From NCBI GenBank assembly GCA_946902875.1, contig OX336345.1, forward strand, positions 12,803,395 through 12,867,394: a DNA stretch of 64,000 bases, read 5' to 3'. The notes beneath the pieces are model-generated. The model saw only the letters and a list, made by a program, of their open reading frames with translations, made no database searches and was not told the DNA's origin. This DNA comes from Nematopogon swammerdamellus (Eukaryota > Arthropoda > Insecta > Lepidoptera > Adelidae). This document shows positions 11,651 through 21,969 of the stretch, piece after piece. Positions within the stretch are counted from its first letter, which is position 1. The number at the start of each line of letters is the position of its first letter. A program made the position numbers and the translations under genes.

Positions 11651-13139
11651 GGAAGTTTCCCTCGCTATCGTCTCGGATGCGCGCGTTGTTGGCGTTTCGT
11701 GCCAAGTTTACGTATTACCTATATCGTAGCAGGGACGTAAAAATGCGTTTTAATGCATTTCGCGGATTTATGATGGACTTTACGGCTTAAATCGCGCGGT
11801 TGGGTTACAATGTTGAAGGAATTGCTGGTGATGCGATTATGGACATGTAGAACTTGTTGATAATGTTGAAATGTCGTAAGATAAATTATAAATAGAAATA
11901 ATATAATTATCGGTCAAGCGAACGGAAATATAATAAATGTTAACCGTTAACAATAGAACAAAGAACGAGTAGGCGGTTTAGTTTGGATTAAACTTCTCCG
12001 ATAAGTATTGCATAAAAACATGAATAATGTCGAACAATCCGTGTGTGTTCGACGCCCGTGCGTTTATCAATGTCGATTTCGTTTCGATATCTTACGCTCG
12101 CTTTCTCGCGCGTGCGCGTAAGTACCGAGCGGGGCGAGCGCGGCGCGGGCTCGGTGGGCGCGTCTGAGTGTGAGTGCGCGCGCACGCTGTGCATATATCA
12201 CGGAGTCGCGTGACGGACATGCGCGCGCGACACTGGCATCCAGCCATCTGTCACTGAGAAGATATTGATATGCGGAGCAGCTTGATCTACGTTATGCGGA
12301 TTAATGCTTCTTATTGTTGTAGAGTCGCTACGTATTTTGTCGATAATTTTAATATAGGCTTTGACTTTTTTAAAGTACGTAATCGTTTAAATATGAATTT
12401 TTATATAAACGTATTCTATATTAATGAATGCATCAATTATCCAATATTGCGTGAATAGCCGGATCGCTATTCGATATACATAATATCTACAGATTCAGGT
12501 TAGTTGAAAGGTAAATTTCCCTCGAAATTTCCATATTTTCAGGCATTGCGAAATTTAATCGTAACTGTGCATTTAACAGTAAATTTAACAAGACTAGCAT
12601 CCAGAAGCTCGGAATTGCGAGCTGTCTGGGTTAATGATCGTACGCTGACATTAATTAATTAGAAGATTTATTAATATCTACCTAAACCGCCGCCGTTCCA
12701 CATGTAAGTAAAGCGAAATAATTAAAGTGTGCACCAGATTGCTACACGGTGCGGTCGCTTCATAGAAAATATGTAAACTTGTTAGATTAGCACAACATTT
12801 TTCTACCATTCTTCTAATTGATAGAAGACATGATTAACATATATTAAATAGAGCTAAAACAGCGGTAGTCAGGCAGAAAGTTTTAATGTTCTCTTACATG
12901 AACAAAACAGTTGTAACATGTGAAGGAACGCGACATTTTGGAAACATATGACAAAAGATATTATTAAACAATGTCCTATGCCAACGAGATCAATATATCT
13001 TGGGCGTCCTAATCGGGTCGGCGCCTTTTCGCGACTGACTGTATAATTGCGCGACAAGATCGCTCTCGGATAAGTCCGTCGATTTGCAGGCGAGCGAGAT
13101 TAATGCCGTTCCATCAATAGTGTAATTATTTTAATTCGA
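11651..13139. other. No gene; alternating GCGC tract inside
   Basis: 12095-12230 is CpG/GCGC-rich (CTCGCGCGTGCGCG, GCGCGCGCACGC), a possible regulatory island. The rest is AT-rich unique DNA with TAATTAATTA near 12651. Confidence 0.4.
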
Positions 13140-13400
13140 GTTCGCGGGTCCGCGGTCGGAGGCACCTGCCGCGCTCGCTCACGCCGCGCCGCCGCGCATC
13201 GCATGCCGCGCAGCCGTCCCGTCCGTCTCAGCCGCCGCCGCGCGTCGACTCGTCGATTGAAACTGTAGCTTGTTGGTAATCGGCGAAGATAAATTTATGA
13301 TCAGCTTCTAGAAACTTCGGCCGCTCCAGTTTCGAGCCACTGTCGCGTCGCGTCTCTGTCTCGGTTCACCCACTTCACTCATCTTGGTCGCACAGTCGTC
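13140..13400. other. GC-rich island
   Basis: GCCGCGCTCGCTCACGCCGC, GCCGCCGCGCATCGCATGCC and GCCGCCGCGCGTCGAC precede a mixed stretch with CTTCTAGAAACTTC (an isolated TTCnnGAAnnTTC heat-shock-element match at about 13307) and repeated GTCTCTGTCTCGG. Looks like a regulatory island; no coding frame. Confidence 0.35.
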
Positions 13401-13529
13401 ACGGTGGTCGGCATTACAAACGTTGCTTTTCGATTTGTTCGATGCGAATATTCGAGCCAAGTGTACACTTCTACCAGGGCTTCATTATTTTAATTGATCT
13501 AATACATTATTACGTTTGCACATAGCGTA

Positions 13530-13686
13530 AGGGCTAAACCACACGGCTGCGGTGCGGCGCCTGGGTGTTACCGCTGCGAGTTTTCTACGTACAAAAATGT
13601 ATTGTAGCCACACGGCGCCGCACCGCGCGCGCATCGGAACAAGGCGCTCCGGTGCGGCGCCGCACCGCACCGTGTGGTTTGGCCCT
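13530..13686. mobile_element. 157-bp GC-rich MITE, TA target
   Basis: Inverted termini: left AGGGCTAAACCACACGGCTG, right (reverse complement) AGGGCCAAACCACACGGTGC, flanked by TA on both sides. The arms continue into GGTGCGGCGCC, giving a strong hairpin. TA duplication and an AGGGC start fit a Tc1/mariner- or ISL2EU-type non-autonomous element (inference). No coding potential. Confidence 0.7.
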
Positions 13687-15148
13687 TACGTCTAACTTTT
13701 CATCATCCACCTAGTGTCCTTTCTTGCTTTCTATTTGGGCATAATGAGTGGAAAGGCAAATCCACCGCTCAGTGTAAATCCTACATAATGTCTAATATTT
13801 TCTTTGTGAACTAGTTTCCAGCACAAGGTGGTAATTCTCTGTAGCGTGTAACAGTGTAGTACTCGGCCGCACTTACCATAATACTACAGAGTTCTCGGTG
13901 CGCCAGGTAGACGCCAGTGCCGCGGATAATAATATCATTACAATAGCCCTGATGATGCCTTGGATCGGATCTGGGTCGGCTCAACGGCGGCCGCGGCGGA
14001 GGCGCACTCACGCGCACCATCTTATAATCAGCTACAAAGTGGACCAGCTGCTGTGATTAGTTATTACAGTTGAGTTGTCTTGTCGGCGAGCTTGTAATGT
14101 TTTCTCTATTCGTTCACGTTTCTCCTATTTATTTTCTGCAAACAGATTTCCTATATGTATATACTATATTCTAGACAGAAACGGAGTTTGTTGTAAGAGA
14201 TCCATTGTTCCGTATTAAGATAGATGCTCGCCACAAGTTTTCACATAATTTCGGTTCGATAACATATTCCTAATTTTCTTGCAACAATGCCCGTCTGTAT
14301 TCACCTCCTCATTTTCTAAGAATTCTATTGTAAAGTTTCTCTCTTCATATTTCTCTTTCAAAAGTTCAACAAACGAAATCCTCGTTCCGAGCGAAGTTCT
14401 CTCCGAGCGCGGCGGCGGCGGCGCGGCGGAGGGGGCGCAGCAAATGTATTCTGAAACTGATCTATCATTTAGGAAATTGTGTCTTTGGGCAAATATTAAG
14501 GTTCGCTCCGCCTGGAAGGTATCGGCGGTGCTCGCTCAACTTTGTTAAAATCCATTTTATTGGAAATAGTCTATTCAGCTTGGAACCAACTTTTTGCATA
14601 GTCACTTTATACGTATATTTGAGTCAGAGTTGGCGAGGGTTCATAAATTTGAAATGAACTAGATTTTCGTAGTTTAAATTCAAATAAGTGCTTTTATTGT
14701 AAAGAATCTAAAGGCATTCAAGCAACTTTACTGAAATAATTTTTTCGTCTATTTCTACGCTGAAATGGTAGCTGATCGAGGCTATGAACAACATAATATA
14801 CTAACTTGCGAGTACATAGCTAAAATTAGTCTTTGTAGGACACCTTCGTTTGTCGCCCTGCATATTCGAAGATGGCGCACTGTTGCACTCGGTCGTCCCT
14901 AATAATAGAACACAAAACAGAAGAAAATATACAATTTTCTCACGAGGGTCGTATCAATCACTGTCCCGGAGGATGTCTCGCCTCCCTCACAACCTGAGAG
15001 GGAGGACGTTTCCACCTCCCCTCGCCGAGGCTGCCTTAATGTCACTAAATCCTCAAATGCGAAAGCTTTAAGAAATTTCTCGCGTTATGAAAATAGATTG
15101 GGCATTTTTCATACGCAGTTGGCTCAGCTGTATTGTTTATTAAAAAAA
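13687..15148. other. No gene recognised
   Basis: Contains a GCGGCGGCGGCGCGGCGG run at 14408-14430 and a small inverted repeat around 14980-15010 (CCTCCCTC / GAGGGAGG). Otherwise unique. Confidence 0.4.
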
Positions 15149-15265
15149 CCGGCCAAATGCGAGCCGGACTCGCGTGGAGAGGGTTCCGTACCATTCTGTT
15201 TTCCGTGAGAACTTTAGACTTTTTCGTTTAGGTTCTCCTTTAAACTATAAGAGAGGCTTCACTTT
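15149..15265 (+). repeat. 'GGCCAAATGCGAGCCGG' interspersed repeat
   Basis: AAACCGGCCAAATGCGAGCC, GGACTCGCGTGGAGAGGG, TTCCGTACCATTCTG, TTTTCCGTGAGAACTTTA and AAACTATAAGAGAGGCT. A second long copy is at 48886-49130 and a scrap at 28938-28966. Very common in Lepidoptera; the class is not known to me. Confidence 0.7.
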
Positions 15266-15720
15266 TTAACCGACTTCCAAAAAAGGAGGAGGTTCTCAAT
15301 TCGTCTGTATGTTTTTTTTTTTTTTTATTTTATTTTTTATTTTTTTTATTTTTATTTTTTTGTATGTTTGTAACACGATTTCTCCGTCAATTGAGGGCCG
15401 ATTTAGAAAATTCTTTTTTTGTTAGTTAGGTCATACTTCCGAGGTGGTCCCATTTCAATTTTATCGAAATTGGTTCAGTGGTTTTCGAAAAATCAGCATA
15501 ATACTATGGTGTGTGGTTACCTTCAGCAAAACTTGTGATGTGGTCGTTTTCGGCAATTTTCAGTTTGATAAATTAGTATGGTGTGTGGTTACCTTCAGCA
15601 AAACATTTGTGATGTGGACTTATTCAGCAATTTGCAGTCTGACACATATGGCGAATAATTCTGTACCACTTCAATCGATTTCGATTATTCGATTTCGATT
15701 ATTCTTTTTTATGTAATATT
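15266..15720 (+). repeat. Family D repeat with T-rich tract
   Basis: AACCGACTTCCAAAAAAGGA, GGAGGTTCTCAATTCG, a ~50-bp T-rich tract (15308-15360), TATGTTTGTAACACG, ATTTCTCCGTCAATTGAGGG and CCGATTTAGAAAATTC. The order repeats at 16095-16195. An internal ~85-bp tandem duplication lies at 15504-15640. Long repeat without protein coding; related short fragments are at 2884 and 8798. Confidence 0.6.
15504..15640 (+). repeat. Two-copy tandem duplication, ~85 bp unit
   Basis: ATGGTGTGTGGTTACCTTCA followed by GCAAAACTTGTGATGTGG recurs 84 bp later as ATGGTGTGTGGTTACCTTCA, GCAAAACATTTGTGATGTGG. Differs by a few bases and a small indel; a local slippage or unequal-exchange product. Confidence 0.75.
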
Positions 15721-16089
15721 ACTAAAAAGAATGAAATAAAAACTGTTTTAAAAAATATTAAACCGATTTCCAAAAAACAAAAAAAAAAAAACTAAAAAGT
15801 ATTAAATACCTAATATTTTGAAATTTTCTCTGTCCTGTTGAAATACATGAATCGATATACTAGTGATACATATTCGGACCCTTGTTTCATGAATATTCTA
15901 AATTTGAAATTTTTTTATCTTTTCCGACCGGCGTTTAATTTATTATGGTACCTGGCCAGTACCTACTGTACCGAGTACCATCGAGCTGGTTTGATGATGG
16001 AGACAGAAGGTGGCCATAGGAACTCCTAAACTACACATGATAAACCCATCGTGTTTGGGCTCGTTGCATTTGTCTTCACGAGAAATTTA

Positions 16090-16397
16090 CTTTAGACCTA
16101 AAAGATTCTCAATTCGACGGTATGTTTTCTTTTTTTGGATGTTTGTTACGCGATTACTCCGTCAATTGTGGGCCGATTTTGAAAATTCTTTTTTTTTTTA
16201 TTTGAAAGGGGATAACCCTGAGGTTTTTGAAGTGAAAACTTCTTTAGCGGCTCTTGGCACTTTTTTAGGTGGGTAAAAATGTATAACTCGTGACATCGCG
16301 TCAGCGTCATTTTTAAAATGAAACCTTAAGTCATTGCGTTAAGGGTTAAGTTAGAGTGGCACGGGATCTGCCGGCACTCCCGGAGTGCAACTGTTAA
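16090..16397 (+). repeat. Family D segment joined to repeat C
   Basis: Up to ~16200 it matches family D (ACTCCGTCAATTGTGGGCCG). From 16203 on it is repeat C: GAAGTGAAAACTTCTTTAGC, GGCACTTTTTTAGGTGGG, CCTTAAGTCATTGCGTTAAG, GAGTGGCACGGGATCTGCCG and the palindrome GCACTCCCGGAGTGC. Repeat C recurs inverted and split by a LINE at 42267-42295 plus 43737-43903. Confidence 0.65.
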
Positions 16398-16592
16398 GTA
16401 GGGTTCCGTAACACGTTTATGTCTGTCCATTCTACTAAGTTCTGCAAAATGAATGTAGGGTTCCGTAACATATGCATGTCTATCCGTTCTACTAAATTTT
16501 ACAATTTTCAACCAAGGTCCTCCGACGGTTATTTTATAATAAAAGTAGGCTTCCGTAACACGTTTATGTCTGTCCATTCTACTAAGTTCTGC
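16398..16592 (+). repeat. Tandem repeat of a ~50-bp unit
   Basis: Three copies of GGGTTCCGTAACACGTTTAT..GTCTGTCCATTCTACTAAG..TTCTGCA begin near 16401, 16458 and 16547. Copies 1 and 3 are nearly identical; copy 2 is diverged with an extra ~35-bp spacer. The antisense 122-codon frame through here encodes a repeated LSRMDRHKRVTE; this is a repeat artefact and not a protein. It sits between the SINE-B tail and repeat C. Confidence 0.75.
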
Positions 16593-16594
16593 AA

Positions 16595-16938
16595 CATCAC
16601 CTACAACGTCCGTGATGTCAGCCCATAACACCAGTGCCATGTCAGTGCTTCCCCCTTTGATCGTGCTGACTACACTGAACTGGTCGGAAAACACAAACTA
16701 TTTACATAGCCGTTTCGACCGACGTTTAATTCAGTGCGGTGGTACCAACCCGGGAAGGTTAAACCCTACCACCAAGTAAAATTACGAGGGAAGGGACTTA
16801 CAGTTTTACGAGGAATCCGAACCTTGGTCAGCCTCCAACGGTCAGCGGTCACCCATCTAAGCACTGACCGCACCCAGCGTTGCTTAAAATTCAATAGCGA
16901 CAGTTGACTGTCTGCACCACTGAGCTATCGAAGCTGAC
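16595..16938 (-). mobile_element. SINE-B, near full length, antisense
   Basis: Read on the minus strand: a tRNA-like A box (GATAGCTCAGTGGTGCAG), then a 5S rRNA-like segment (TTAAGCAACGCTGGGTGCGG, TCAGTGCTTAGATGGGTGAC) at 16844-16887, the central domain (CTGTAAGTCCCTTCCCTCG .. GGTTGGTACCACCGCACTG), AAACGTCGGTCGAAACGGC and the tail CACTGACATGGCAC..GGGCTGACATCACGG. The last ~25 bp (CCAACCGTGTCAG-type) and A-run are replaced by the tandem repeat at 16398-16592. Confidence 0.85.
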
Positions 16939-16977
16939 GTGGTCCTATTTTAATTGGGTCAAGATCGGATTGGAAAG

Positions 16978-17017
16978 CGAGGCGGAATCGCGAGGCCGAA
17001 GGCCGAGCGATTCCGCC
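16978..17017. repeat. GC-rich hairpin
   Basis: GAGGCGGAATCG and CGATTCCGCCGA flank CGAGGCCGAAGGCCGAG, itself a perfect hairpin. This nested inverted repeat is a frequent lepidopteran motif near family D repeats and sits 13 bp before the long hairpin at 17031. Confidence 0.6.
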
Positions 17018-17030
17018 GAGTACATTAATA

Positions 17031-17465
17031 GCAAAAAATTACTAAAAAAAACTGTGAAATAAAAAAAAAGTTTTAAAAAACATAAAACCGACTTCCTAAA
17101 AAAAGTAAAACTAAAAAACTATTTAAAATAAAAATATAAAAACCGCCTTCAAAAATATATGAAATAAAAACCTAAAAAAAAAAACGAACCCTAGAGTTGA
17201 AGGCGGTGCTAAAGCAAGCAAAATGATGCATGAAAGAAAACATGAGCGGATGATAATATCCTTTGTGATTTGTGTAGCCTTTTTAGCACCGCCTTCAACT
17301 CTAGGGTTCGTTTTTTTTTTTAGGTTTTTATTTCATATATTTTTGAAGGCGGTTTTTATATTTTTATTTTAAATAGTTTTTTAGTTTTACTTTTTTTAGG
17401 AAGTCGGTTTTATGTTTTTTAAAACTTTTTTTTTATTTCACAGTTTTTTTTAGTAATTTTTTTGC
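17031..17465. repeat. Long near-perfect hairpin, ~183-bp arms
   Basis: Left arm 17031-17213 and right arm 17282-17465 are almost exact reverse complements: TTACTAAAAAAAACTGTG, ACCGACTTCCTAAAAAAAG, AAAACCGCCTTCAAAAATAT, CGAACCCTAGAGTTGAAGGC and GGTGCTAAA all recur inverted. The loop is ~68 bp with no coding. The arms are made of the 'AACCGACTTC'/'GAAGGCGGT' repeats, so it is probably an inverted duplication of a repeat. Near-identity of the arms implies recent formation or gene conversion. Confidence 0.85.
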
Positions 17466-17562
17466 TTGCTTTAGCACCGCCTTCAACTCTAGGGTTAGAT
17501 TTTTTATTTCATACATTTTTGAAGGCGGTTTTTATATTTTTTTAAATAGTTTTTTTATTTTA
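17466..17562 (+). repeat. Third partial copy of the hairpin arm
   Basis: TTTAGCACCGCCTTCAACTC, TAGGGTTAGATTTTTTATT and GAAGGCGGTTTTTATATTTT repeat the right arm of the hairpin in direct orientation, with small deletions in the homopolymers. The order is therefore arm-inverse, loop, arm, arm. Confidence 0.8.
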
Positions 17563-17588
17563 GACTCATTAGTTTCGGAGATATCCGC

Positions 17589-17607
17589 GGGGGGGGGGGG
17601 GGGGGGG
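17589..17607 (+). repeat. Poly-G tract of 19
   Basis: Uninterrupted G run directly after TCGGAGATATCCGC. Capable of intermolecular or slipped G-quadruplex structure; likely length-variable and an assembly risk. Confidence 0.9.
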
Positions 17608-18971
17608 ATACTCAGTTTTTGTATATTATTTTATTTAATATATTATAAATTATGCATTCTAAAATTATAAAGATGCACTAAAAGAAATATTTTTCGTCTT
17701 TTTTTTCCGTACGCGGAAACGGAAACCTAAAAATGATCGATTTCGAAATCATCATCATCATACATCATCCTATTGAAAATCCATTTTTATGAGAGGTACA
17801 TATATGTAAAGTACCTATAGCTTTGAAACTATTTGTAAATAGTTCATCTTTTTTCATAAAAAAATATTTATCTATGGCAATAGATATAATAAACTACTTC
17901 AATGTGTCCAAGTGGAAATTGTCTGCTATTTGTAGATGAATAAATTATTACAATAAGAACAATGAAGATATGATCTGAGAAAGACCAAATTATCGAGTTT
18001 TATTAATAAAACTCATATTAAAATGGCTGCCTTAACGCTTCAAGACGCAAAAGGAAACACCATTCCAAAATGAGCATTCGCCTCAATTTCTTCAGCTGCT
18101 GGGACAATATCAGGACGGGATTTCGGCTCGAAATTAATTTGAAAATGCTTCAGGATGGCATATTTCAATCAAATGGGAGTTCGCGGAAAAGTGAAGACAT
18201 TACAATCTGGAGGGAGATAATTATCTATACAAATTTGTCACCCGGCAAATTGCTTCACGCTCTACCTACACACTCACTCTACCTACGTACACCCAATTAC
18301 TGAACATTCAATTCCATTATTTTTATCTACATCACAACTTGTATATTATCTTACGACCATGTACCTAGGATGTATGTACATTCCTGTATATGTACTCCAA
18401 GGACGTATGACCTGTGCTGTGGCTAGTAATGAGACATGCCATAATATACTTGAGTGTGTTTAGTCTTTTCTTGTCTTCTTGGCTTCTTGTCTTATCCGAT
18501 GTCAATGTATCTCTTTTACTGTTATAAAATGCAACATGTGCCCGTCTGTCGGTCAGCTAAGTCTGAGTTATAGGATGAGACCTAATTTGACAAAGAAGGT
18601 TGTCGAATAATAATATTTTTTTAAAGTAACAACATTTGTATGAACTAAACATTTGTAAAACCTTCTCAATTGTATCCACGTACCGAATCGTTCCAAATAA
18701 TGGTAGCTCAGCTTGGCATATAGCCACCGCACCGCACGGGGCGGCGCGGCGGTCGGCGAACGCGATGCATTGCGTGACAAGAGCTGACATGAAATTTGCT
18801 TCACACGTAGGTACTTCCTAGCGTGATGTTATAATTATATTAGCTCATATGTAGTATGCTATCTTTACACGTTATATACCACCGATGCAGTCATGTACTG
18901 CGGTAAATATTGTACTGAAATGTAACGCACTCAAAATAATGCACCGATAAACTAATCGACTATCCCAACCA
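17608..18971. other. No gene recognised
   Basis: AT-rich unique DNA. 18715-18770 is a short GC-rich patch (CCGCACCGCACGGGGCGGCG). Small open frames (60-78 codons) overlap on both strands and are not supported. Confidence 0.4.
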
Positions 18972-18999
18972 CAGAAATCAAAAATATTTTTGATTTCTG
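18972..18999. repeat. Perfect 28-bp palindrome
   Basis: Half-site CAGAAATCAAAAAT followed directly by its exact reverse complement, no spacer. It could be an extruded cruciform, a dimeric protein site or the scar of a fold-back. No repeat family recognised around it. Confidence 0.9.
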
Positions 19000-19082
19000 C
19001 GATCCCAACTTAAAGACTGAAGAAGAAATGCAGAGAACAGTGGCCGTGACGGGCCCGTTTTCAGGTCATTTCATGGATCCTG

Positions 19083-19165
19083 ATGCTTGGCTACATTGTA
19101 ACTCATCCGTGATGTCAGCCCATCAAAACCTTGGGGAACTAGATGCCTCGTCAGTGCTTCTCTTA
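19083..19165 (-). repeat. SINE-B tail remnant, antisense
   Basis: GTGATGTCAGCCCATCAAAA, GGGGAACTAGATGCC and GTCAGTGCTTCTC follow the minus-strand order of the SINE-B tail. Truncated and diverged; no A-run left. Confidence 0.65.
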
Positions 19166-19930
19166 GGTACAGGAAAGAAATAATTATTGAAACAAATAAC
19201 CATTATACAAATGTTGTTTAATTTCAGGCTATGAGTAACCAACTTCATCCCTTCGAGTTTAGATTAGTTATAGGCATTTCGAGGATGGAAACAATTTAGA
19301 AATTCCATCTAATGTTAAGGTGCTTCATAGTTGAGTCGTAGTTTAGTCATTCAACAAAATAAATTTGATGGAAATACCCACGTTTATTTGGTAATTAATT
19401 TTAACTGGGAATTAGACACGCGAATACCTACAATAACTCGGCTTACATTTTCAATGTTTCTCAGCGCACAAAACCGAATATGTACATAGGTACTACTAGT
19501 GTAAGAATAGTAATTTATTATACATGGCATAATCTCCTATTACCGTTAAATAAACGGAGTAAAACTATTCACCAAAGAACATAAGTAAATCTTTAACTTT
19601 GCGATCTAGAGGAGCCTATAAAATATGAAAATCTAAAGACCTCGTTCCTCGCCTTCATTTGCAAATCTTAGTACTTAGATTTAGTATCAATCATAGATTT
19701 AACTTAGTTGATAAGTCTTCACCTTCTACCATTTTGAACTACACTTGCGTAATTATTTCTTCTGAATAAAATCTTACTTTACTCACCAAGTAATTATCAT
19801 CATCGACCGACGTTTCTCTGAACGGAGAGAACTCTAGGAATCCAGAACTGCTACCGCCTACGTTATTCCAGTCGGCACTGACTGAGTATCACATCCAGGC
19901 TGCACGTCCTAATAACCTCCTTCTAGAAAG
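19166..19930. other. No gene recognised
   Basis: AT-rich unique DNA up to the start of SINE-A. Nothing recognised. Confidence 0.4.
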
Positions 19931-20333
19931 CGGATGGTGGCCGAGTGGATTGGGTATCGGCTTCTCATGCGAGAGGTCCGAGGTTCGAATCCGGTCGGCG
20001 TGTACCAATGAGTTTTTTCTGACGAAAAAATTTACGTGCATACCTACACCTTCTGCTTCACCGTTCGGAACCGGTGTAAAACTTTAGGTCCCTTCCCTTG
20101 CCCCTTACTAGGTGTTAGGCTCAAATTGTAGCTGACTGGGTTGTTACCACCGTACTGGATGTAAGATGGCCGCATAGCAGCCTCGGTTGTGTTCTCCTCT
20201 AGTCCAGTATAGCCAGCAATCCAGGGAAGTCTCCGGTATGGCACCTATCTTCTCGGAGGTGATATTGGCTGGTCGGAGCATGCGCTTTGTCCACTCCGAC
20301 TCAGCCACCCATACCGGATTACATAAAAAAAAA
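19931..20333 (+). mobile_element. SINE-A, full length, tRNA-like head
   Basis: Pol III A box TGGCCGAGTGG at 19938 and perfect B box GGTTCGAATCC at 19982 (44 bp apart, as in a tRNA; Leu/Ser-like D arm). The anticodon stem is irregular and there is no acceptor pairing, so this is not a working tRNA. Next comes a head extension with TTCGGAACCGGTGTAAAAC, then the central domain (TAGGTCCCTTCCCTTGCC .. GTTACCACCGTACTGGATG). The tail is TGGCACCTATCTTCTCGGAG, GTGATATTGGCTGGTCGG, CAGCCACCCATACCGG and ATTACATAAAAAAAA. The tail matches the LINE end at 43624-43704. It is the only uninterrupted complete copy in the window. Confidence 0.88.
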
Positions 20334-20924
20334 TAATGTGGAAATCCATCCTCAGTTACGTTTTATTGCAACATTCTGCCTTCTGAACATTCCAGTCGCT
20401 ACTGTGTGGTTTATTCCACTCAAACACAGGTGGCTCCGATCAACCGGGGTACACGAACGCGGAGTCCGATGGAACAAACAAATATCTCTGTTATTAGCGG
20501 AGGCGCAGACTCGCTTGATCTGTCAATATTTTCTTGTATCTAGAGTTTCGACCTAAACTACACAGCACTGTAAAGAGCACAGCAGCTCGATTCCACATTC
20601 GGCATGACGAAAGATCCTCATTGGGCGATTGCTATGTGTACTTACCTTCAATCAATGTCGTACTGGTGGTGTGCGGAAATGTAAAACTCTGCGACGTGAT
20701 TGGCCGACGACGTCGCAATTTAAAAATATCGATTGCAACGTTTGATTTGCTGATTTCTTGCAAACTTAACAATGAGTTTAGTAAGGGCACTCGCTTTCTA
20801 CTGCTGCGCACTGCGTCTACGATTGTCTTTACGTAAAATCAATTGGCGCAAGAATGATCTATCAGTGCAATTTCCCGTAGCGTTAGCACTATGTAATGTT
20901 TGCGTCGGTAGTGTCAAACTTGGA
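20334..20924. other. No gene recognised
   Basis: Unique DNA with several overlapping short frames (89-100 codons at 20287-20836), part of them read out of the SINE-A end. No domain seen. Confidence 0.4.
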
Positions 20925-21080
20925 ATGGAACTAGTGGGCAAGGCAGGCAGGCAGGCGGCAGGACACGTGGAAGCGATCGCAGATCGCGGGAGCAGCAGCG
21001 GCGCGATGGCGGCGCGGCTGCGGCGCGGCGGCGGCGGCGGGGCGGCCGGATGTCGATAGCTATTGATCGCGTCGCGACTC
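20925..21080. other. GC-rich island, GGC repeats
   Basis: AGGCAGGCAGGCAGGCGG then GGCGGCGCGGCTGCGGCG and GCGGCGGCGGCGGGGCGG, ending in TCGATAGCTATTGATCG (a TATCGAT-type near palindrome). Composition-driven open frames on both strands. Confidence 0.4.
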
Positions 21081-21326
21081 GGAGATTATTTCGAGCAGAC
21101 ACGAAGCAGCCGACACAAATTATTTTTATATTTACTCGGATCGAGATCTGACGACGCCGACTCAGATTCGGGATTCGCGGAAACATAAAATGCGGAGAAT
21201 CTCCGCTCTGGACGAGGATTGAGAGCTGATGCTGTCTATTTAGCTAGAGATCAAATGCGAATAAATATACGTGCACGTGTGCCTGGGCGGCCCTCCGAAG
21301 CAGCTCGTAGGAGTTGCTGGCAGGTA

Positions 21327-21660
21327 CTTCTTTTTAACCCCCGACGCAAAAAGAGGGGTGTTATAAGTTTAACGTGTGTATCTGTTTATCTGCGTGTCTG
21401 TCTGTGGTAGCGTAGCTCCTAAACGGATGGACCGATTTGATGGAGTTTTTTTAAAAGGCTTGAAATCAAAGTTCAATTACAAATAAAAAAAATCGCTTTA
21501 CTCACTTAAAGGAGTCGGGGGACCGCTAAGTAAATAAAACAGAGCTGCGCGGGTATTTATACTTAGCAGACCCCGACTCCTTTAAATAAGTAAACGGAAA
21601 TTCTTTTTGACTTTTTAAGAATCAGAGGTTTTTTACATTTAAATTTAACTTTTGTATTAT
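21327..21660. repeat. Family H repeat with internal hairpin (copy 1)
   Basis: Starts TTTTTAACCCCCGACGCAAA, then GTAGCGTAGCTCCTAAACGG and ATGGACCGATTTGATGGAG. Hairpin arms: CACTTAAAGGAGTCGGGGGA..CCGCTAAGTA at 21502-21534 against TACTTAGCAGACCCCGACTC..CTTTAAATAAG at 21559-21589. The loop keeps AGAGCTGCGCGGGTATTTA. Copies 2 and 3 are at 24766 and 45660. Widespread lepidopteran/insect repeat; no coding. Confidence 0.75.
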
Positions 21661-21969
21661 TAGCCGTTTTTTCATTTCAAATTCGATGAGTTTTTGTAGC
21701 GTCTACTCTACGCTTACCGTTATGTTATGTATGACCATTACTAATTAACAGATATAGCCCGAGGGCTATTGAAATAGGTTTTAAAATAAGAAATAGCGTA
21801 TCAGTAAACTCCTTATCCAACTCTCGTATAAATTTACACAGCAGGGTACGCGATGCAATCTTACGAGACTTGTAGAAGAAAGCTATAACCACAGAATTAA
21901 CTATAACCGAATGCCGGAAATAGCGTTTCATCGCCACATTATTAGCACCCCACATTTGTGCCTGTACTA

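Noticed and set aside
11372..11790. Five overlapping frames of 84-112 codons on both strands
   Set aside because: Openness is caused by the GC-rich composition; Arg/Pro-rich peptides in every frame and no homologue.
13307..13322. Heat-shock element in the GC island
   Set aside because: A single TTCnnGAAnnTTC match without neighbours; expected by chance at this window size.
16326..16694. 122-codon minus frame with repeated LSRMDRHKRVTE
   Set aside because: Lies entirely in repeat C, the 50-bp tandem repeat and the SINE-B tail; the peptide repeat mirrors the DNA repeat.
19931..20005. tRNA gene
   Set aside because: A and B boxes are good, but there is no paired acceptor stem and no normal anticodon loop; the sequence continues as SINE-A and a sister copy exists at 54100.
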